Source of the DNA: Agrobacterium pusense
Lineage (GTDB): Bacteria > Pseudomonadota > Alphaproteobacteria > Rhizobiales > Rhizobiaceae
DNA: 64,000 bases
Assembly: GCF_900102105.1 (NCBI RefSeq)
Contig: NZ_FNBB01000002.1
Span: 434,001 to 498,000 of the forward strand
Direction of reading: 5' to 3'
The notes beneath the pieces were generated by a model, which was not told the DNA's origin, did not search any database, and saw nothing but the letters and a program-made list of their open reading frames with translations. Made by a program: the position numbers and the translations under genes. This document shows positions 1 through 7,957 of the stretch, in pieces (the first letter of the stretch is position 1; each line of letters begins with the position of its first letter).

Positions 1-348
1 GAGGTTTTCGGCGGTGATTTCCTGTTTTGCAGCCCGTTTGGCGAGCATCAGCGAAATGGCGTGGAAACTCAATGCAGCCAGCGACCAGATGATGAGGCTG
101 ATATCGCGGGTTATGTAAACGCCGATGATGGAGGCAAGCACGATGAAAAGCGGCATGATCATCGCGCCCTGCAGGGTCTCGGCGATGTGCATGGTCAGCA
201 TCTCGCGTTCATAGGCGTCGCTTGCGCCTGCACCTTGCTGCAAGCGTTCACGCGTCGTCTTCACCGCGTCGAAAACCGCCTTGTTGCGATGTTTTTTCGA
301 GCGGTCGACGATGATCTTGTCGGTGGACGTGCTGACGCTTTTACTCAT
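1..348 (-). CDS. N-terminal part of a membrane-bound sensor protein, probably histidine kinase PdhS2 (cut by window start)
   Basis: The ATG lies at 346-348 on the minus strand and the frame stays open to base 1, giving the first 116 residues only. A charged N-terminus (about residues 1-58) is followed by two hydrophobic stretches (about 60-76 and 81-98), so this is the membrane-anchored start of a larger protein. No kinase domain is inside the window. The candidate name pdhS2 (DivJ/PleC-family kinase acting on DivK) rests on my recollection of gene order near recA in A. fabrum and not on catalytic motifs. Any other protein with two N-terminal membrane segments remains possible. Confidence 0.5.
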   Translation of the reverse strand, partial: MSKSVSTSTDKIIVDRSKKHRNKAVFDAVKTTRERLQQGAGASDAYEREMLTMHIAETLQGAMIMPLFIVLASIIGVYITRDISLIIWSLAALSFHAISLMLAKRAAKQEITAENL

Positions 349-456
349 TGTTACAACGCAGGGTGACATGAACCCTTGCAGACTACGCCCAAAATCTTAA
401 GAAGATGCTGCCGTGAAAGGATTTGTTTGCCATTTCTGACAAGGGTTTGTTGTTAC

Positions 457-1050
457 ATGAGACGAAATGGAGGCAGGCGCGGGGGTTTTTCCGCAGTCCG
501 CGACGGCGGCCTGTTCCTTGCTACGGTTTTTCTAGGGGTTCTGATTGCCGCCAAGCTTGATCATATCAACAGCGAAACCTATAGCGGCCGCTTCTTCGTG
601 ATTGATGGCGACACGCTCTCCAAGGGCAAGGAACGTTTCCGGCTGCTCGGCATCGATGCGCCGGAGCTTGCGCAGACATGTCTGCGCGGGGGCGAAAGCT
701 GGCCATGTGGCGAGGAGGCGCGCCGTGTTCTGCAACGGCTGGCCGCGCCAGCGGATTTCTCCTGCTCCGGCAGTTCCAGAGATCGATACGGGCGACTGCT
801 CGTCTATTGTTCCGCCGGCGGCAGGGATGTTTCGTCGGACATGGTGTCGGCCGGTTTTGCCGTCGCGTCGGGATATTTCCAGTTTTCAGGCGAGCAGGAA
901 GCCGCGCGCAGGCAGGCGCTCGGCATCTGGGCGGGAGAATTCGAAAAGCCCTCGCAGTGGCGGAGGGATCACCGTGCCGCGGATATGGAAACGCCGGCGG
1001 CGGGTTTCCTCACCATCGTCCGCCATCTTCTGGGGTGGGATCATGGCTGA
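457..1050 (+). CDS. Thermonuclease (SNase)-family protein with N-terminal membrane anchor or signal
   Basis: A 197-residue protein starting at ATG 457; an upstream in-frame start at 376 gives an unlikely leader. A basic start (MRRNGGRRGG) and a hydrophobic stretch at about 18-33 predict export or an inner-membrane anchor. The SNase fold follows: VIDGDTL, RLLGIDAPE and DRYGRLLVYC contain the family Asp/Arg residues for Ca-dependent phosphodiester cleavage. The C-terminal GIWAGEFEKPSQWRR is the usual end of such domains. The stop codon overlaps the start of the next gene (8 bases shared), so the two are probably co-translated. The substrate is not evident; these proteins are usually called nuclease homologues. 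Confidence 0.85.
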   Translation: MRRNGGRRGGFSAVRDGGLFLATVFLGVLIAAKLDHINSETYSGRFFVIDGDTLSKGKERFRLLGIDAPELAQTCLRGGESWPCGEEARRVLQRLAAPADFSCSGSSRDRYGRLLVYCSAGGRDVSSDMVSAGFAVASGYFQFSGEQEAARRQALGIWAGEFEKPSQWRRDHRAADMETPAAGFLTIVRHLLGWDHG

Positions 1051-1699
1051 AGGAGAGAGGGTTGGGCCAGTGCATGATGATGGGCTGGACGGGCTGCGCG
1101 GTGAGATTGCCCGCTGTCGTCTCTGTCGCGACAGGCCGCTCAAGGGAATGGCTGACCGCCTGCCGCATGAACCCCGGCCGGTGGTCGTCATGTCGGCAAG
1201 ACCACGCATTCTGATTGCCGGGCAGGCGCCAGGGCTGCGCGTGCATGAAACGGGCCTGCCATTCAACGATGCTTCCGGCGACAGGCTGCGCCAGTGGCTG
1301 AATGTCGACCGGGAGACATTTTACGATCCGGATCGTTTCGCCATCGTTCCCATGGGGTTCTGTTTTCCCGGTTATGATGACAAGGGAAGCGACCTGCCGC
1401 CACGGCGGGAATGCGCCCCGCACTGGCGCACGCGGGTCATGGCGGCGATGCCGCAGGTGGAGCTGATCCTCGCGATCGGCCAATATGCCCAGGCTTTTCA
1501 CCTGGGTGAAAGACGATGCAAAACCATGACCGAAACGGTGCAAAACTGGCGCAGCTATCTTCACGCCAATTCCGGCCCCGGCATTCTTCCTTTGCCGCAT
1601 CCGAGCTGGCGCAACACGGGGTGGCTGAAAAAGAACCCATGGTTTACGGAGGAGCTGTTGCCGGTTCTGCGAGAATATGTGGAAATGCAGCTTTGGTGA
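1043..1699 (+). CDS. Uracil-DNA glycosylase family protein
   Basis: This 218-residue protein starts at ATG 1043, inside the last codons of the nuclease gene. The motif GQAPGLRVHETGLPFND (from about residue 60) corresponds to the water-activating/uracil-binding motif A of the UDG superfamily. LPHPSWRN near the C-terminus matches the HPS-type DNA-intercalation motif. CRLC near residue 25 resembles the cysteine pair of Fe-S family 4/5 enzymes, but a complete four-cysteine set is not clear. Expected role: removal of uracil from DNA in base excision repair. The longer frame opening at 602 is an artefact over the nuclease gene. Confidence 0.8.
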   Translation: MAEGERVGPVHDDGLDGLRGEIARCRLCRDRPLKGMADRLPHEPRPVVVMSARPRILIAGQAPGLRVHETGLPFNDASGDRLRQWLNVDRETFYDPDRFAIVPMGFCFPGYDDKGSDLPPRRECAPHWRTRVMAAMPQVELILAIGQYAQAFHLGERRCKTMTETVQNWRSYLHANSGPGILPLPHPSWRNTGWLKKNPWFTEELLPVLREYVEMQLW

Positions 1700-1766
1700 A
1701 ACAATTTTCTGTTTTTCCGCAAAAATTAGTGTATTGAAAGGAAATTAATTCAGGAGGGTAGACGCA

Positions 1767-2255
1767 TTGGATCGCCTAGACCGTAAGATTTTGCGCATTC
1801 TGCAAGAGGATTCCACGCTGGCTGTTGCCGATCTGGCGAAGAAGGTCGGCCTTTCCACGACGCCCTGTTGGCGGCGTATCCAGAAGATGGAAGAAGACGG
1901 CGTCATCCGCCGGCGTGTGGCCCTGCTCGATCCGGTCAAGGTCAATACCAAGGTCACGGTTTTCGTCTCCATCCGCACCGCCTCCCATTCCATCGAATGG
2001 CTGAAGCGCTTCTCCGAAGTGGTTTCCGAATTCCCGGAGGTTGTCGAATTCTACCGTATGAGCGGTGATGTCGACTATCTGCTGCGCGTGGTCGTGCCCG
2101 ATATCGCCGCCTATGACGCTTTCTACAAGCGGATGATCGCCAAGATCGAAATCCGCGACGTCTCCTCCGCCTTTGCGATGGAGCAGATCAAATATACGAC
2201 GGAACTGCCGCTCGATTACATGCTGCTGGATAATCCCAAATCCGGCGAAGAGTGA
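1767..2255 (+). CDS. Lrp/AsnC-family transcriptional regulator
   Basis: A 162-residue Lrp-type protein with a TTG start at 1767. An AGGAGG ribosome binding site ends 9 bases upstream and decides this start. The N-terminal helix-turn-helix runs through about residues 18-48 (VADLAKKVGLSTTPCWRRIQ), followed by the linker GVIRRRVALLD and a RAM effector/oligomerisation domain containing SGDVDYLLRV. Such proteins form DNA-wrapping octamers and respond to amino acids. Neighbours give no clear target: DNA repair genes upstream and a binding protein downstream. A terminator follows the gene. Confidence 0.92.
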   Translation: MDRLDRKILRILQEDSTLAVADLAKKVGLSTTPCWRRIQKMEEDGVIRRRVALLDPVKVNTKVTVFVSIRTASHSIEWLKRFSEVVSEFPEVVEFYRMSGDVDYLLRVVVPDIAAYDAFYKRMIAKIEIRDVSSAFAMEQIKYTTELPLDYMLLDNPKSGEE

Positions 2256-2279
2256 TCCGTCGCTGGTCAGTTTTTGATC

Positions 2280-2316
2280 AACGCCCTTTCCGGCCGCCGG
2301 GGAGGGCGTTTTAATT
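2280..2316 (+). terminator. Rho-independent terminator after the Lrp gene
   Basis: An 8-bp perfect stem (AACGCCCT at 2280-2287 with AGGGCGTT at 2303-2310) closes a GC-rich loop and is followed by TTAATT. It lies 24 bases after the Lrp stop codon. The rest of 2317-2540 contains no gene I can support. Confidence 0.75.
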
Positions 2317-2540
2317 CGTGGGTGGTTTTTTGGGCGTCGGTCGGGCCTGCCAGGGCTGATACTGTCGGAAGGTCCGTCCGGTAGCTGCCGCAGAGGCACG
2401 ACAATTCTATTTCGCCGGTAACGGCAAATTCGCACATTCAATTCTCTCAGCGCCGTCTGCGCGCAAACCAAGATTTTGATAAAATCGCTCGAATATCTAC
2501 GCTTTTACTGTCGAAGGATGGAATAGCGAGGGATATCCAT

Positions 2541-3506
2541 ATGCTGACACGACGCGGAACATTGGGACTGATTGCAGGTGCGACCGGGGCGGTGTTTCTG
2601 CCGCATATCCGGCGCGCGAGCGCCGCAACCACGACGTTGCGGATTGGCTGGCAGAAGAATGGCGTGATAGCGCTCGCGAAGAGCCAGGGCGCGCTCGAAG
2701 CGCTGCTGAAGGATCGCGGCATCGAGGTCAAGTGGTCTGAATTTTCCTCCGGGCCGCCGCTTCTTGAAGCGCTGGGTGCCGGTGCGCTGGATATCGGCCC
2801 GACCGGCGATGTGCCGCCGCTTTTCGCGCAAGCCGCCGGCGGCAATCTGCGTTATGTCGGCACCTACAAGGCGGCGGCAGGCGGATCGGCGATCCTCGTG
2901 CAGAACGATTCGCCGCTGAAGACGCTCCAAGACCTGAAGGGCAAAAAGGTCGCCTTCAAGCGCGGCTCCAGCGCCCATAACGTCACTGTGAAGGCGTTGC
3001 GAAAGGCGGGGCTGACCTTGGCAGACATCACGCCCGTCGATCTTGCCCCGCCGGATGCGGCGGCCGCCTTTCGAAGCGGCAGCATCGATGCCTGGTCGAT
3101 CTGGGATCCCTATTTCGCCGTGGCGGAGAAAGAGCCGACGACGAGGGTTCTCTCGACAGCCGAAGGCATCGTCGATCCGTGGAGCTACTTCCTCGCCAAT
3201 GGCGATTTTGTTGAAAGTAATTCCGATCTCGTGCCGCTGATCCTGAAGGAACTGGCGAATGTGGGTGCGAAAGCGCAGACCAACATCGACGCGACAGCCA
3301 AATCCTTGTCGGCCATCACCGGTGTCCCCGAGGATGTCACGAAGGTCTCGCTGACGCGCCCCGGTGCCGATCTCGGACGGGTCTCGCTGGTTCCGGATGA
3401 AGCCATCGCCTATCAACAGGCGCTTGCGGACGAGTTCTACGATCTGAAGATCGTGCCGAAGACGCTCAAGGTGGCGGATATCGTCTGGCGTCCCAAGGCG
3501 AGTTGA
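2541..3506 (+). CDS. Aliphatic sulfonate-type ABC transporter substrate-binding protein (SsuA family)
   Basis: A 321-residue periplasmic binding protein. The N-terminus MLTRRGTLGLIAGATG has a twin-arginine-like pair (residues 4-5), then a hydrophobic core and an ASA-type cleavage site near residue 29, so Tat or Sec export is predicted. The body has NMT1/SsuA features: DIGPTGDVPPLFAQAAG, a GSSAHN loop and GSIDAWSIWDPYFA. The family delivers alkanesulfonates or taurine to an SsuBC importer. No permease or ATPase gene is adjacent, so it either serves a distant transporter or has an altered role. The ligand cannot be deduced from sequence. Confidence 0.85.
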   Translation: MLTRRGTLGLIAGATGAVFLPHIRRASAATTTLRIGWQKNGVIALAKSQGALEALLKDRGIEVKWSEFSSGPPLLEALGAGALDIGPTGDVPPLFAQAAGGNLRYVGTYKAAAGGSAILVQNDSPLKTLQDLKGKKVAFKRGSSAHNVTVKALRKAGLTLADITPVDLAPPDAAAAFRSGSIDAWSIWDPYFAVAEKEPTTRVLSTAEGIVDPWSYFLANGDFVESNSDLVPLILKELANVGAKAQTNIDATAKSLSAITGVPEDVTKVSLTRPGADLGRVSLVPDEAIAYQQALADEFYDLKIVPKTLKVADIVWRPKAS

Positions 3507-3607
3507 TGGGCGGAAAGTGGAGTCTCTTCAACCGGCTGGCGGATGTTGCTCAGAGGTTGATTCAGGCCGTTGGTGTTAAATGTGAGGCGATTGGATGCCG
3601 CTTGTTT

Positions 3608-3725
3608 CTTCTCCCCGTGGGGGAGAAGTCCGCGGCAGCGGGATGAGGGGGCGAGGGTAGAGATAGACTGAGAGCCAGCCCCCTCATCCGACCCTTCGGG
3701 CCATCTTCTCCCCGGCGGGGAGAAG
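3608..3725. repeat. Dispersed intergenic palindromic repeat, family A copy 1
   Basis: Two imperfect inverted arms (about 3608-3651 and 3679-3725) carry the CCCCCTCATCCG / CTTCTCCCC motif. Each outer end is itself a short hairpin (CTTCTCCCC...GGGGAGAAG). The element lies between the convergent ends of the sulfonate-binding protein and methyltransferase genes and could fold into a long stem in either transcript. A related copy lies at 59599-59753. No coding sequence is seen in 3507-3748. Confidence 0.75.
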
Positions 3726-3748
3726 AAAATTGCCTCAAGGTCACCGCA

Positions 3749-4573
3749 TCAGCCCTTGAACTTCGCAATCACCAGATGACCGGGCGTCGGATTGCCGTCC
3801 TGCATGCGCACATTGATGTCGGTCACTTCAATCACCTCGAAACCGGTCGCCGCCAGTCGTTCGCGGACATAGGTTTCGGCATGGGCGAAACGCTGGTGCG
3901 GGCCGACCATGTAGGGGCGCCCGGCCATGATTTTTTCGGGCAGGGTCTCCGACGAGAAGATCAGCAGGCCGCCGGCATTGAGGTTTTCGGCGGCGCCGAA
4001 AAACAGCGGTTCCAGCGCGCCGAGATAGGGCAGCACATCGGTGGCGGTGATGATGTCAAAGGGCTCGTCGTCATTGTCCTCAAGGAAATCCTCAACTTCG
4101 GCGACATAGAGCGTCTCGTAGAGGTCCTTCTCATGAGCGATCTCGACCATGTTTTCGGAAATATCGATGCCGGTGATGTCGTCAGCCATATCGCGCAGCG
4201 CTTCACCGGTGAGGCCGGTGCCACAGCCGAGATCGAGCAGGCGTTTGAAAGGGCCGAGATTGAGCGTCTGCAGCCGCTGGCGAACCATCATCGGCACGGC
4301 GTAACCCAGCTGCTCGACAAGAATGTCCTCGAAGGCTTCGGCATGCTGGTCGAACAGGGTTTCGACATAGGCGTCGGGCGCTTTGGAAGGCTGTTCGCCC
4401 CGGCCCATGGCGGCAATGCGTACGGCTGCGCCACCGTGGTCTTCCGGATCGATGGCGAGGACCTCCTCATAGGCCTTCACCGCCGCGTCCACATCACCGG
4501 CCTTTTCAAGCGCGAGTGCGCGGTTATAGGCCTCGGCGAGCGCCTCTTCGTCGATCTTCTGGTTCTTGGTCAT
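3749..4573 (-). CDS. TPR-containing class I SAM-dependent methyltransferase
   Basis: A 274-residue protein. Residues about 10-45 form one tetratricopeptide-like helix pair (YNRALALEKAGDVDAAVKAY). The Rossmann methyltransferase core follows, with motif I LLDLGCGTGLTGEAL (about 112-126), the acidic ITGIDIS and FDIITATDVLPYLG. This is the known pattern of rhizobial TPR-methyltransferases, which are sometimes annotated as trans-aconitate- or ubiquinone-type enzymes without proof. The acceptor is unknown. The usg gene begins about 370 bp upstream in the same direction, so co-transcription is possible. Confidence 0.85.
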   Translation of the reverse strand: MTKNQKIDEEALAEAYNRALALEKAGDVDAAVKAYEEVLAIDPEDHGGAAVRIAAMGRGEQPSKAPDAYVETLFDQHAEAFEDILVEQLGYAVPMMVRQRLQTLNLGPFKRLLDLGCGTGLTGEALRDMADDITGIDISENMVEIAHEKDLYETLYVAEVEDFLEDNDDEPFDIITATDVLPYLGALEPLFFGAAENLNAGGLLIFSSETLPEKIMAGRPYMVGPHQRFAHAETYVRERLAATGFEVIEVTDINVRMQDGNPTPGHLVIAKFKG

Positions 4574-4657
4574 CGTGCCTTATCCGTCAGCGTCTTCAAT
4601 TGACGTTTGCTGTAAGCCGCATCGGGGACCGGCGCAATGTTTATGTGGCGTGAGGGC

Positions 4658-4939
4658 TTAGTGGAGGATGAACTCCCCTTTGAGCGCGCGCCATTCCTGC
4701 GCCGAAATAACCTGCCGGTGCACATAGCGGACGGAGTGCAGGGGGCCGTCGAGCTTTTCCTGCCAGAACTTGAGGAAGCCGTGCATTTCAGGAAAATCGG
4801 GGGCCAGATCGTAATTCTGCCAGACATAGGTCTGGAGAACCAGAGGATGGTCTGGCAGGCGGTAGAATATCTGGGCGGTGGTGAGGCCATAGCCTCGCAG
4901 CATCATTTCCATGTCCTTGTTCATGGTGGCGGTTCCCAT
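4658..4939 (-). CDS. Usg family protein (function unknown)
   Basis: A small protein of 93 residues containing LTTAQIFYRLPDHP, LQTYVWQNYDLAPDFP and SVRYVHRQVI, a pattern I recognise from alphaproteobacterial Usg proteins. There is no signal peptide or membrane segment, so it is probably cytoplasmic. The start at 4939 could equally be the in-frame ATG at 4924 (MNKDMEMML), since neither has a strong ribosome binding site. Its biochemical role is not known to me; several invariant aromatic residues suggest a compact fold. Confidence 0.8.
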   Translation of the reverse strand: MGTATMNKDMEMMLRGYGLTTAQIFYRLPDHPLVLQTYVWQNYDLAPDFPEMHGFLKFWQEKLDGPLHSVRYVHRQVISAQEWRALKGEFILH

Positions 4940-5093
4940 ATCGATGATGACCGATCACAGCGTTGCCGCTGTATCTTAGATGGGAACACGGCAGGGTTAA
5001 CCCAACCTTGCCAAAAGAATGGATGCGTCACAAATTTGTTATATTTTTCAAAGTGTTGGCAGTACTCATTGATGAGTGCTGCCAACGTTGGGC

Positions 5094-5924
5094 TCAGCGC
5101 TTGAGGTGACGGGTCAAGCGGGCCTCCAGCCAGGCCCAGACATGGCGCAGCGTCTCGACGATCGCAAGGTAAAAGATCGCAGCCCAGAGATAGGCCTGAT
5201 AATCGAAGGTGCGGGAAAAGGCGTAACGGGTCTGGCCCATCAGGTCGAAGACGGTGACGATGGAGACCACCGCCGAACCCTTGATCATCAGGATGATCTC
5301 GTTGCCATAGGGGCGCAAAGCGACGATCAGCGCCTGCGGCAGTATGATCTTTCGGAAGGTGATGAACTTGGAAATACCGAGCGACGCCGCCCCTTCGTGC
5401 TGGCCGCGCGGCACGCTCTGGATCGCCCCGCGCAGGATCTCCGCCTGATAGGCGGCGGTGTTGAGCGTCAGCGACAGGAGGCCGCAATACCAGGCTTCGC
5501 GGAAGAACCACCAGAGATCAACGGCTTCCAGCGCCGGGCGGAAGCTGCCGAGACCGTAATAGATCAGGAAAAGCTGCGCCAGCAGCGGCGTGCTGCGGAA
5601 GACATAGACGTAGGCATAAGCGAGCGCGCCGATGACGCGATTTTCAGACATGCGGGCGAAGGCGATCGGCACGGACAGGATGGCGCCGAGAATGATCGAG
5701 CTGCCGACCAGCGTGATTGTGGTGATGAGGCCATCGATATAACGGGGACCATACCGTTCAAATTTGTCCCAATCCCAACCCTCGATCATCGCAAATAACA
5801 GCCCGGCGGCGAGAAGCAGCCAGAGCGTAATGACAGCGATGCCGACGACACGGGAGATGTTCAGCGGTTTGTCCGCAACGATGGGCGCTGGGCGTGGCGG
5901 AATGAGTTCCTTGATATGGCTCAT
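5094..5924 (-). CDS. Polar amino acid ABC transporter permease (HisM type)
   Basis: A 276-residue inner-membrane permease with about five to six hydrophobic segments (first at about 27-48). The conserved cytoplasmic EAA loop AIQSVPRGQHEGAASLG (about 168-184) docks the ATPase. It starts at ATG 5924 and overlaps the upstream permease gene by 4 bases (ATGA), so translation is coupled. A longer frame to 6131 only runs over the neighbour. With the HisQ-type partner it forms the channel of a basic or polar amino acid importer. No ATPase gene follows; the next gene downstream is usg. Confidence 0.9.
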   Translation of the reverse strand: MSHIKELIPPRPAPIVADKPLNISRVVGIAVITLWLLLAAGLLFAMIEGWDWDKFERYGPRYIDGLITTITLVGSSIILGAILSVPIAFARMSENRVIGALAYAYVYVFRSTPLLAQLFLIYYGLGSFRPALEAVDLWWFFREAWYCGLLSLTLNTAAYQAEILRGAIQSVPRGQHEGAASLGISKFITFRKIILPQALIVALRPYGNEIILMIKGSAVVSIVTVFDLMGQTRYAFSRTFDYQAYLWAAIFYLAIVETLRHVWAWLEARLTRHLKR

Positions 5925-6724
5925 CGTCTGGCCTCCGACTTGCGCGACCAGCGATCTATGAAACCGATGCCGATGGATGAGAGGAGCGCGAGAATGAGGT
6001 AAAGCAGGCAGGCGATGCCGTAGAAAAAGAAGGCTTCCTTGCTGACGCGGGCGGCAATGCCGGTCTGGCGGATGATATCGGCAAGGCCGATGATCGATAC
6101 GTAGGACGTGTCTTTCAGCAGGATGACCCACAGGTTGGTCATGCCGGGAAGGGCGATCCGCACCAGCTGCGGAATGATGATGAGCACCATGGTGCGGCTG
6201 CGGGAAAGTCCGAGTGCGTCACCCGCCTCATATTGCCCCTTCGGTATGGCCTTGAAGGCCGAGAGAAGCACCTCAGACGCATAGGATGAAAACACCACCG
6301 AAAGCGCCACCATGCCGGCAACGAAGGCGTTGATTTCGATGGGGCCGGTAATGCCGATGTAACCTGCCACGGATTGCAACAGCATCTGGATGCCGTAATA
6401 GACGATGAAGAGCGTCAGCAGTTCGGGCAGGCCGCGGAAGATGGTGGTATAAATTCCGGCGGCCAGCCGAAGCGATTTTTCTTCCGATTGCGCGGCGAGC
6501 GCGATCAGGAAGCCGATCAATAGCCCGACTGGCAGGGTGGCAAGCGCCAGCGAGATCGTGACCTTGACGCCGAAAGCGATTTCATCGCCCCAGCCCGCAT
6601 CGCCGCAGGCGACGAGAGTGCCGTTTCCGAAAAGCGAGAAGAGACCGACCGGACCGCAGAAGGGATCGAGAAGTGTCGAGACATAGGTCCAGAACGCACC
6701 TATGGCGGAAAATGCTCCGCTCAT
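5921..6724 (-). CDS. Polar amino acid ABC transporter permease (HisQ type)
   Basis: This 267-residue permease has an N-terminal periplasmic region with two cysteines (DPFCGPVG, VACGDAG), then membrane segments and the EAA loop AFKAIPKGQYEAGDALG (about residues 158-174). It is the partner of the HisM-like permease that overlaps its 3' end. The binding protein gene lies upstream, separated by 112 bases that hold a terminator-like hairpin, so permease expression probably depends on read-through. Substrate: probably a basic amino acid or opine-like compound, inferred only from family. Confidence 0.9.
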   Translation of the reverse strand: MSGAFSAIGAFWTYVSTLLDPFCGPVGLFSLFGNGTLVACGDAGWGDEIAFGVKVTISLALATLPVGLLIGFLIALAAQSEEKSLRLAAGIYTTIFRGLPELLTLFIVYYGIQMLLQSVAGYIGITGPIEINAFVAGMVALSVVFSSYASEVLLSAFKAIPKGQYEAGDALGLSRSRTMVLIIIPQLVRIALPGMTNLWVILLKDTSYVSIIGLADIIRQTGIAARVSKEAFFFYGIACLLYLILALLSSIGIGFIDRWSRKSEARR

Positions 6725-6781
6725 GCCAATTTTCCCCTGCGGTCTTAAGCCGCCGTGATTGTTATGGTGACGTTTTCAAAC

Positions 6782-6810
6782 AAAAATGGCGGAAGGGCAA
6801 GCCTTCCGCC
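6782..6810 (-). terminator. Intra-operon terminator/attenuator between binding protein and permeases
   Basis: Read on the minus strand, a perfect 9-bp stem GGCGGAAGG / CCTTCCGCC with a 5-base loop (6788-6810) is followed by a run of U (plus-strand A at 6782-6786). It lies directly after the binding protein stop codon and before the permease genes. This is the usual arrangement that keeps the binding protein in excess over the membrane subunits. Confidence 0.8.
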
Positions 6811-6836
6811 ACGAGATTTCAACAGATCGAACCGGC

Positions 6837-7610
6837 TTACTCGCCGTAAACGTCGAAATCGAAGTATTTTTTGTTGATCTCCTGGTACTTGCCGCTGGCG
6901 CGGATGCCGGCAATGGCAGCCGTGAACTTGTCGGCCAGCGCCGTGTCGCCCTTGCGAACGGCAATGCCTGCGCCGTTGCCGTTGATGTCGACGTCTACCT
7001 TGAGCGGTGTCAGGATCTTGCAGCACTTGCCGGCATCGGTCTTCAGCCATTCCGACAGCACGACGATATCGTCGATGACAGCGTCAATACGGCCATTGGC
7101 GATGTCGAGCTTATATTCGTCTGCGGTCGGATACATCTTCACGTCGGAATCCGGGAAGTGTTTTTCAGCGTAGTTGGAGTGGGTGGTGGAGCCCTGTGCG
7201 CCGAGCGACTTGCCCTTGAGATCGTCGAGGGACTTGATCGGCGAATCCTTCGGCACGGCGATCGCCGGCGGCGTGTTGTAATATTTCTTGGAGAAGTCGA
7301 CCTTCTGGAGACGTTCCGGGGTGATCGACATGGACGCGATGATGGCGTCGAACTTCTTGGCCTGAAGGGCGGGGATGATGCCGTCCCAGTCATTGGTGAC
7401 GAAGGTGCACTCGGCCTTCATTTGTTCGCACAGCGCCTTGGCGATGTCGATATCGAAGCCGGTCAGCGTGCCGTCGGCTTCGAGATTGTTGAAGGGCGGG
7501 TAGGCGCCTTCGGTGCCGATGACAATCTTGTCCTGCGCGAGAGCCGCGCCGGAAAAGAGCGAGATGGCGGCAATCGATACGGCTGCGAGCAGACGGGTGG
7601 AAATAGGCAT
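6837..7610 (-). CDS. Periplasmic amino acid-binding protein (HisJ/ArgT type)
   Basis: A 257-residue protein. The signal peptide covers residues 1-25 with cleavage after GAALA. The family opening IVIGTEGAYPPFN follows, then GFDIDIAKALCEQMKAECTF, the ligand-binding ASMSITPER and the hinge PKDSPIKSLDDLKGK. An internal cysteine pair (GKCCKIL) may be oxidised in the periplasm. It delivers a basic or polar amino acid to the HisQ/HisM-like permeases downstream; the operon order is binding protein, terminator, HisQ, HisM. No ATPase gene is nearby, so a shared ATPase is needed. Confidence 0.92.
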   Translation of the reverse strand: MPISTRLLAAVSIAAISLFSGAALAQDKIVIGTEGAYPPFNNLEADGTLTGFDIDIAKALCEQMKAECTFVTNDWDGIIPALQAKKFDAIIASMSITPERLQKVDFSKKYYNTPPAIAVPKDSPIKSLDDLKGKSLGAQGSTTHSNYAEKHFPDSDVKMYPTADEYKLDIANGRIDAVIDDIVVLSEWLKTDAGKCCKILTPLKVDVDINGNGAGIAVRKGDTALADKFTAAIAGIRASGKYQEINKKYFDFDVYGE

Positions 7611-7957
7611 TTCGATCCTCTCTTTTGGTCGTTCATCCGCGGTCTGTTGTTGTTTTCAGTGCGGACGCCATGGGCGCCAAGGCGCGGCAGGACGGAGGAT
7701 ACCGCCTGTGGCCTTCAGCGCGGATGTGATTATTCGTCCGCTTGGTCAAAAAATGCAACTGCAATATTAGCGACCTTCTTTGTGCCGCAGAGCCTCCACG
7801 AAAAGGCCTTGATCTGTTCATTTCCGGTACAGAAGGCTTTGGTCATCATGGGAACCGGAGCGTGTGTAAGGCGTTGAACAGCGCCTGCGTGCCAAGCCGG
7901 GCCCACGACGTCGCGTCATTCGCGACCCATAAAATGACGGCAGATGAGGAAGCACTG
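7611..7957. other. Intergenic region between divergent binding-protein and OmpA-type genes
   Basis: These 347 bases separate two divergent genes and must hold both promoters. I see no convincing complete promoter, repeat or small gene. A frame open from 7742 is continuous with the downstream gene, but it lacks a ribosome binding site and shows poor coding character before 7958. Confidence 0.5.
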
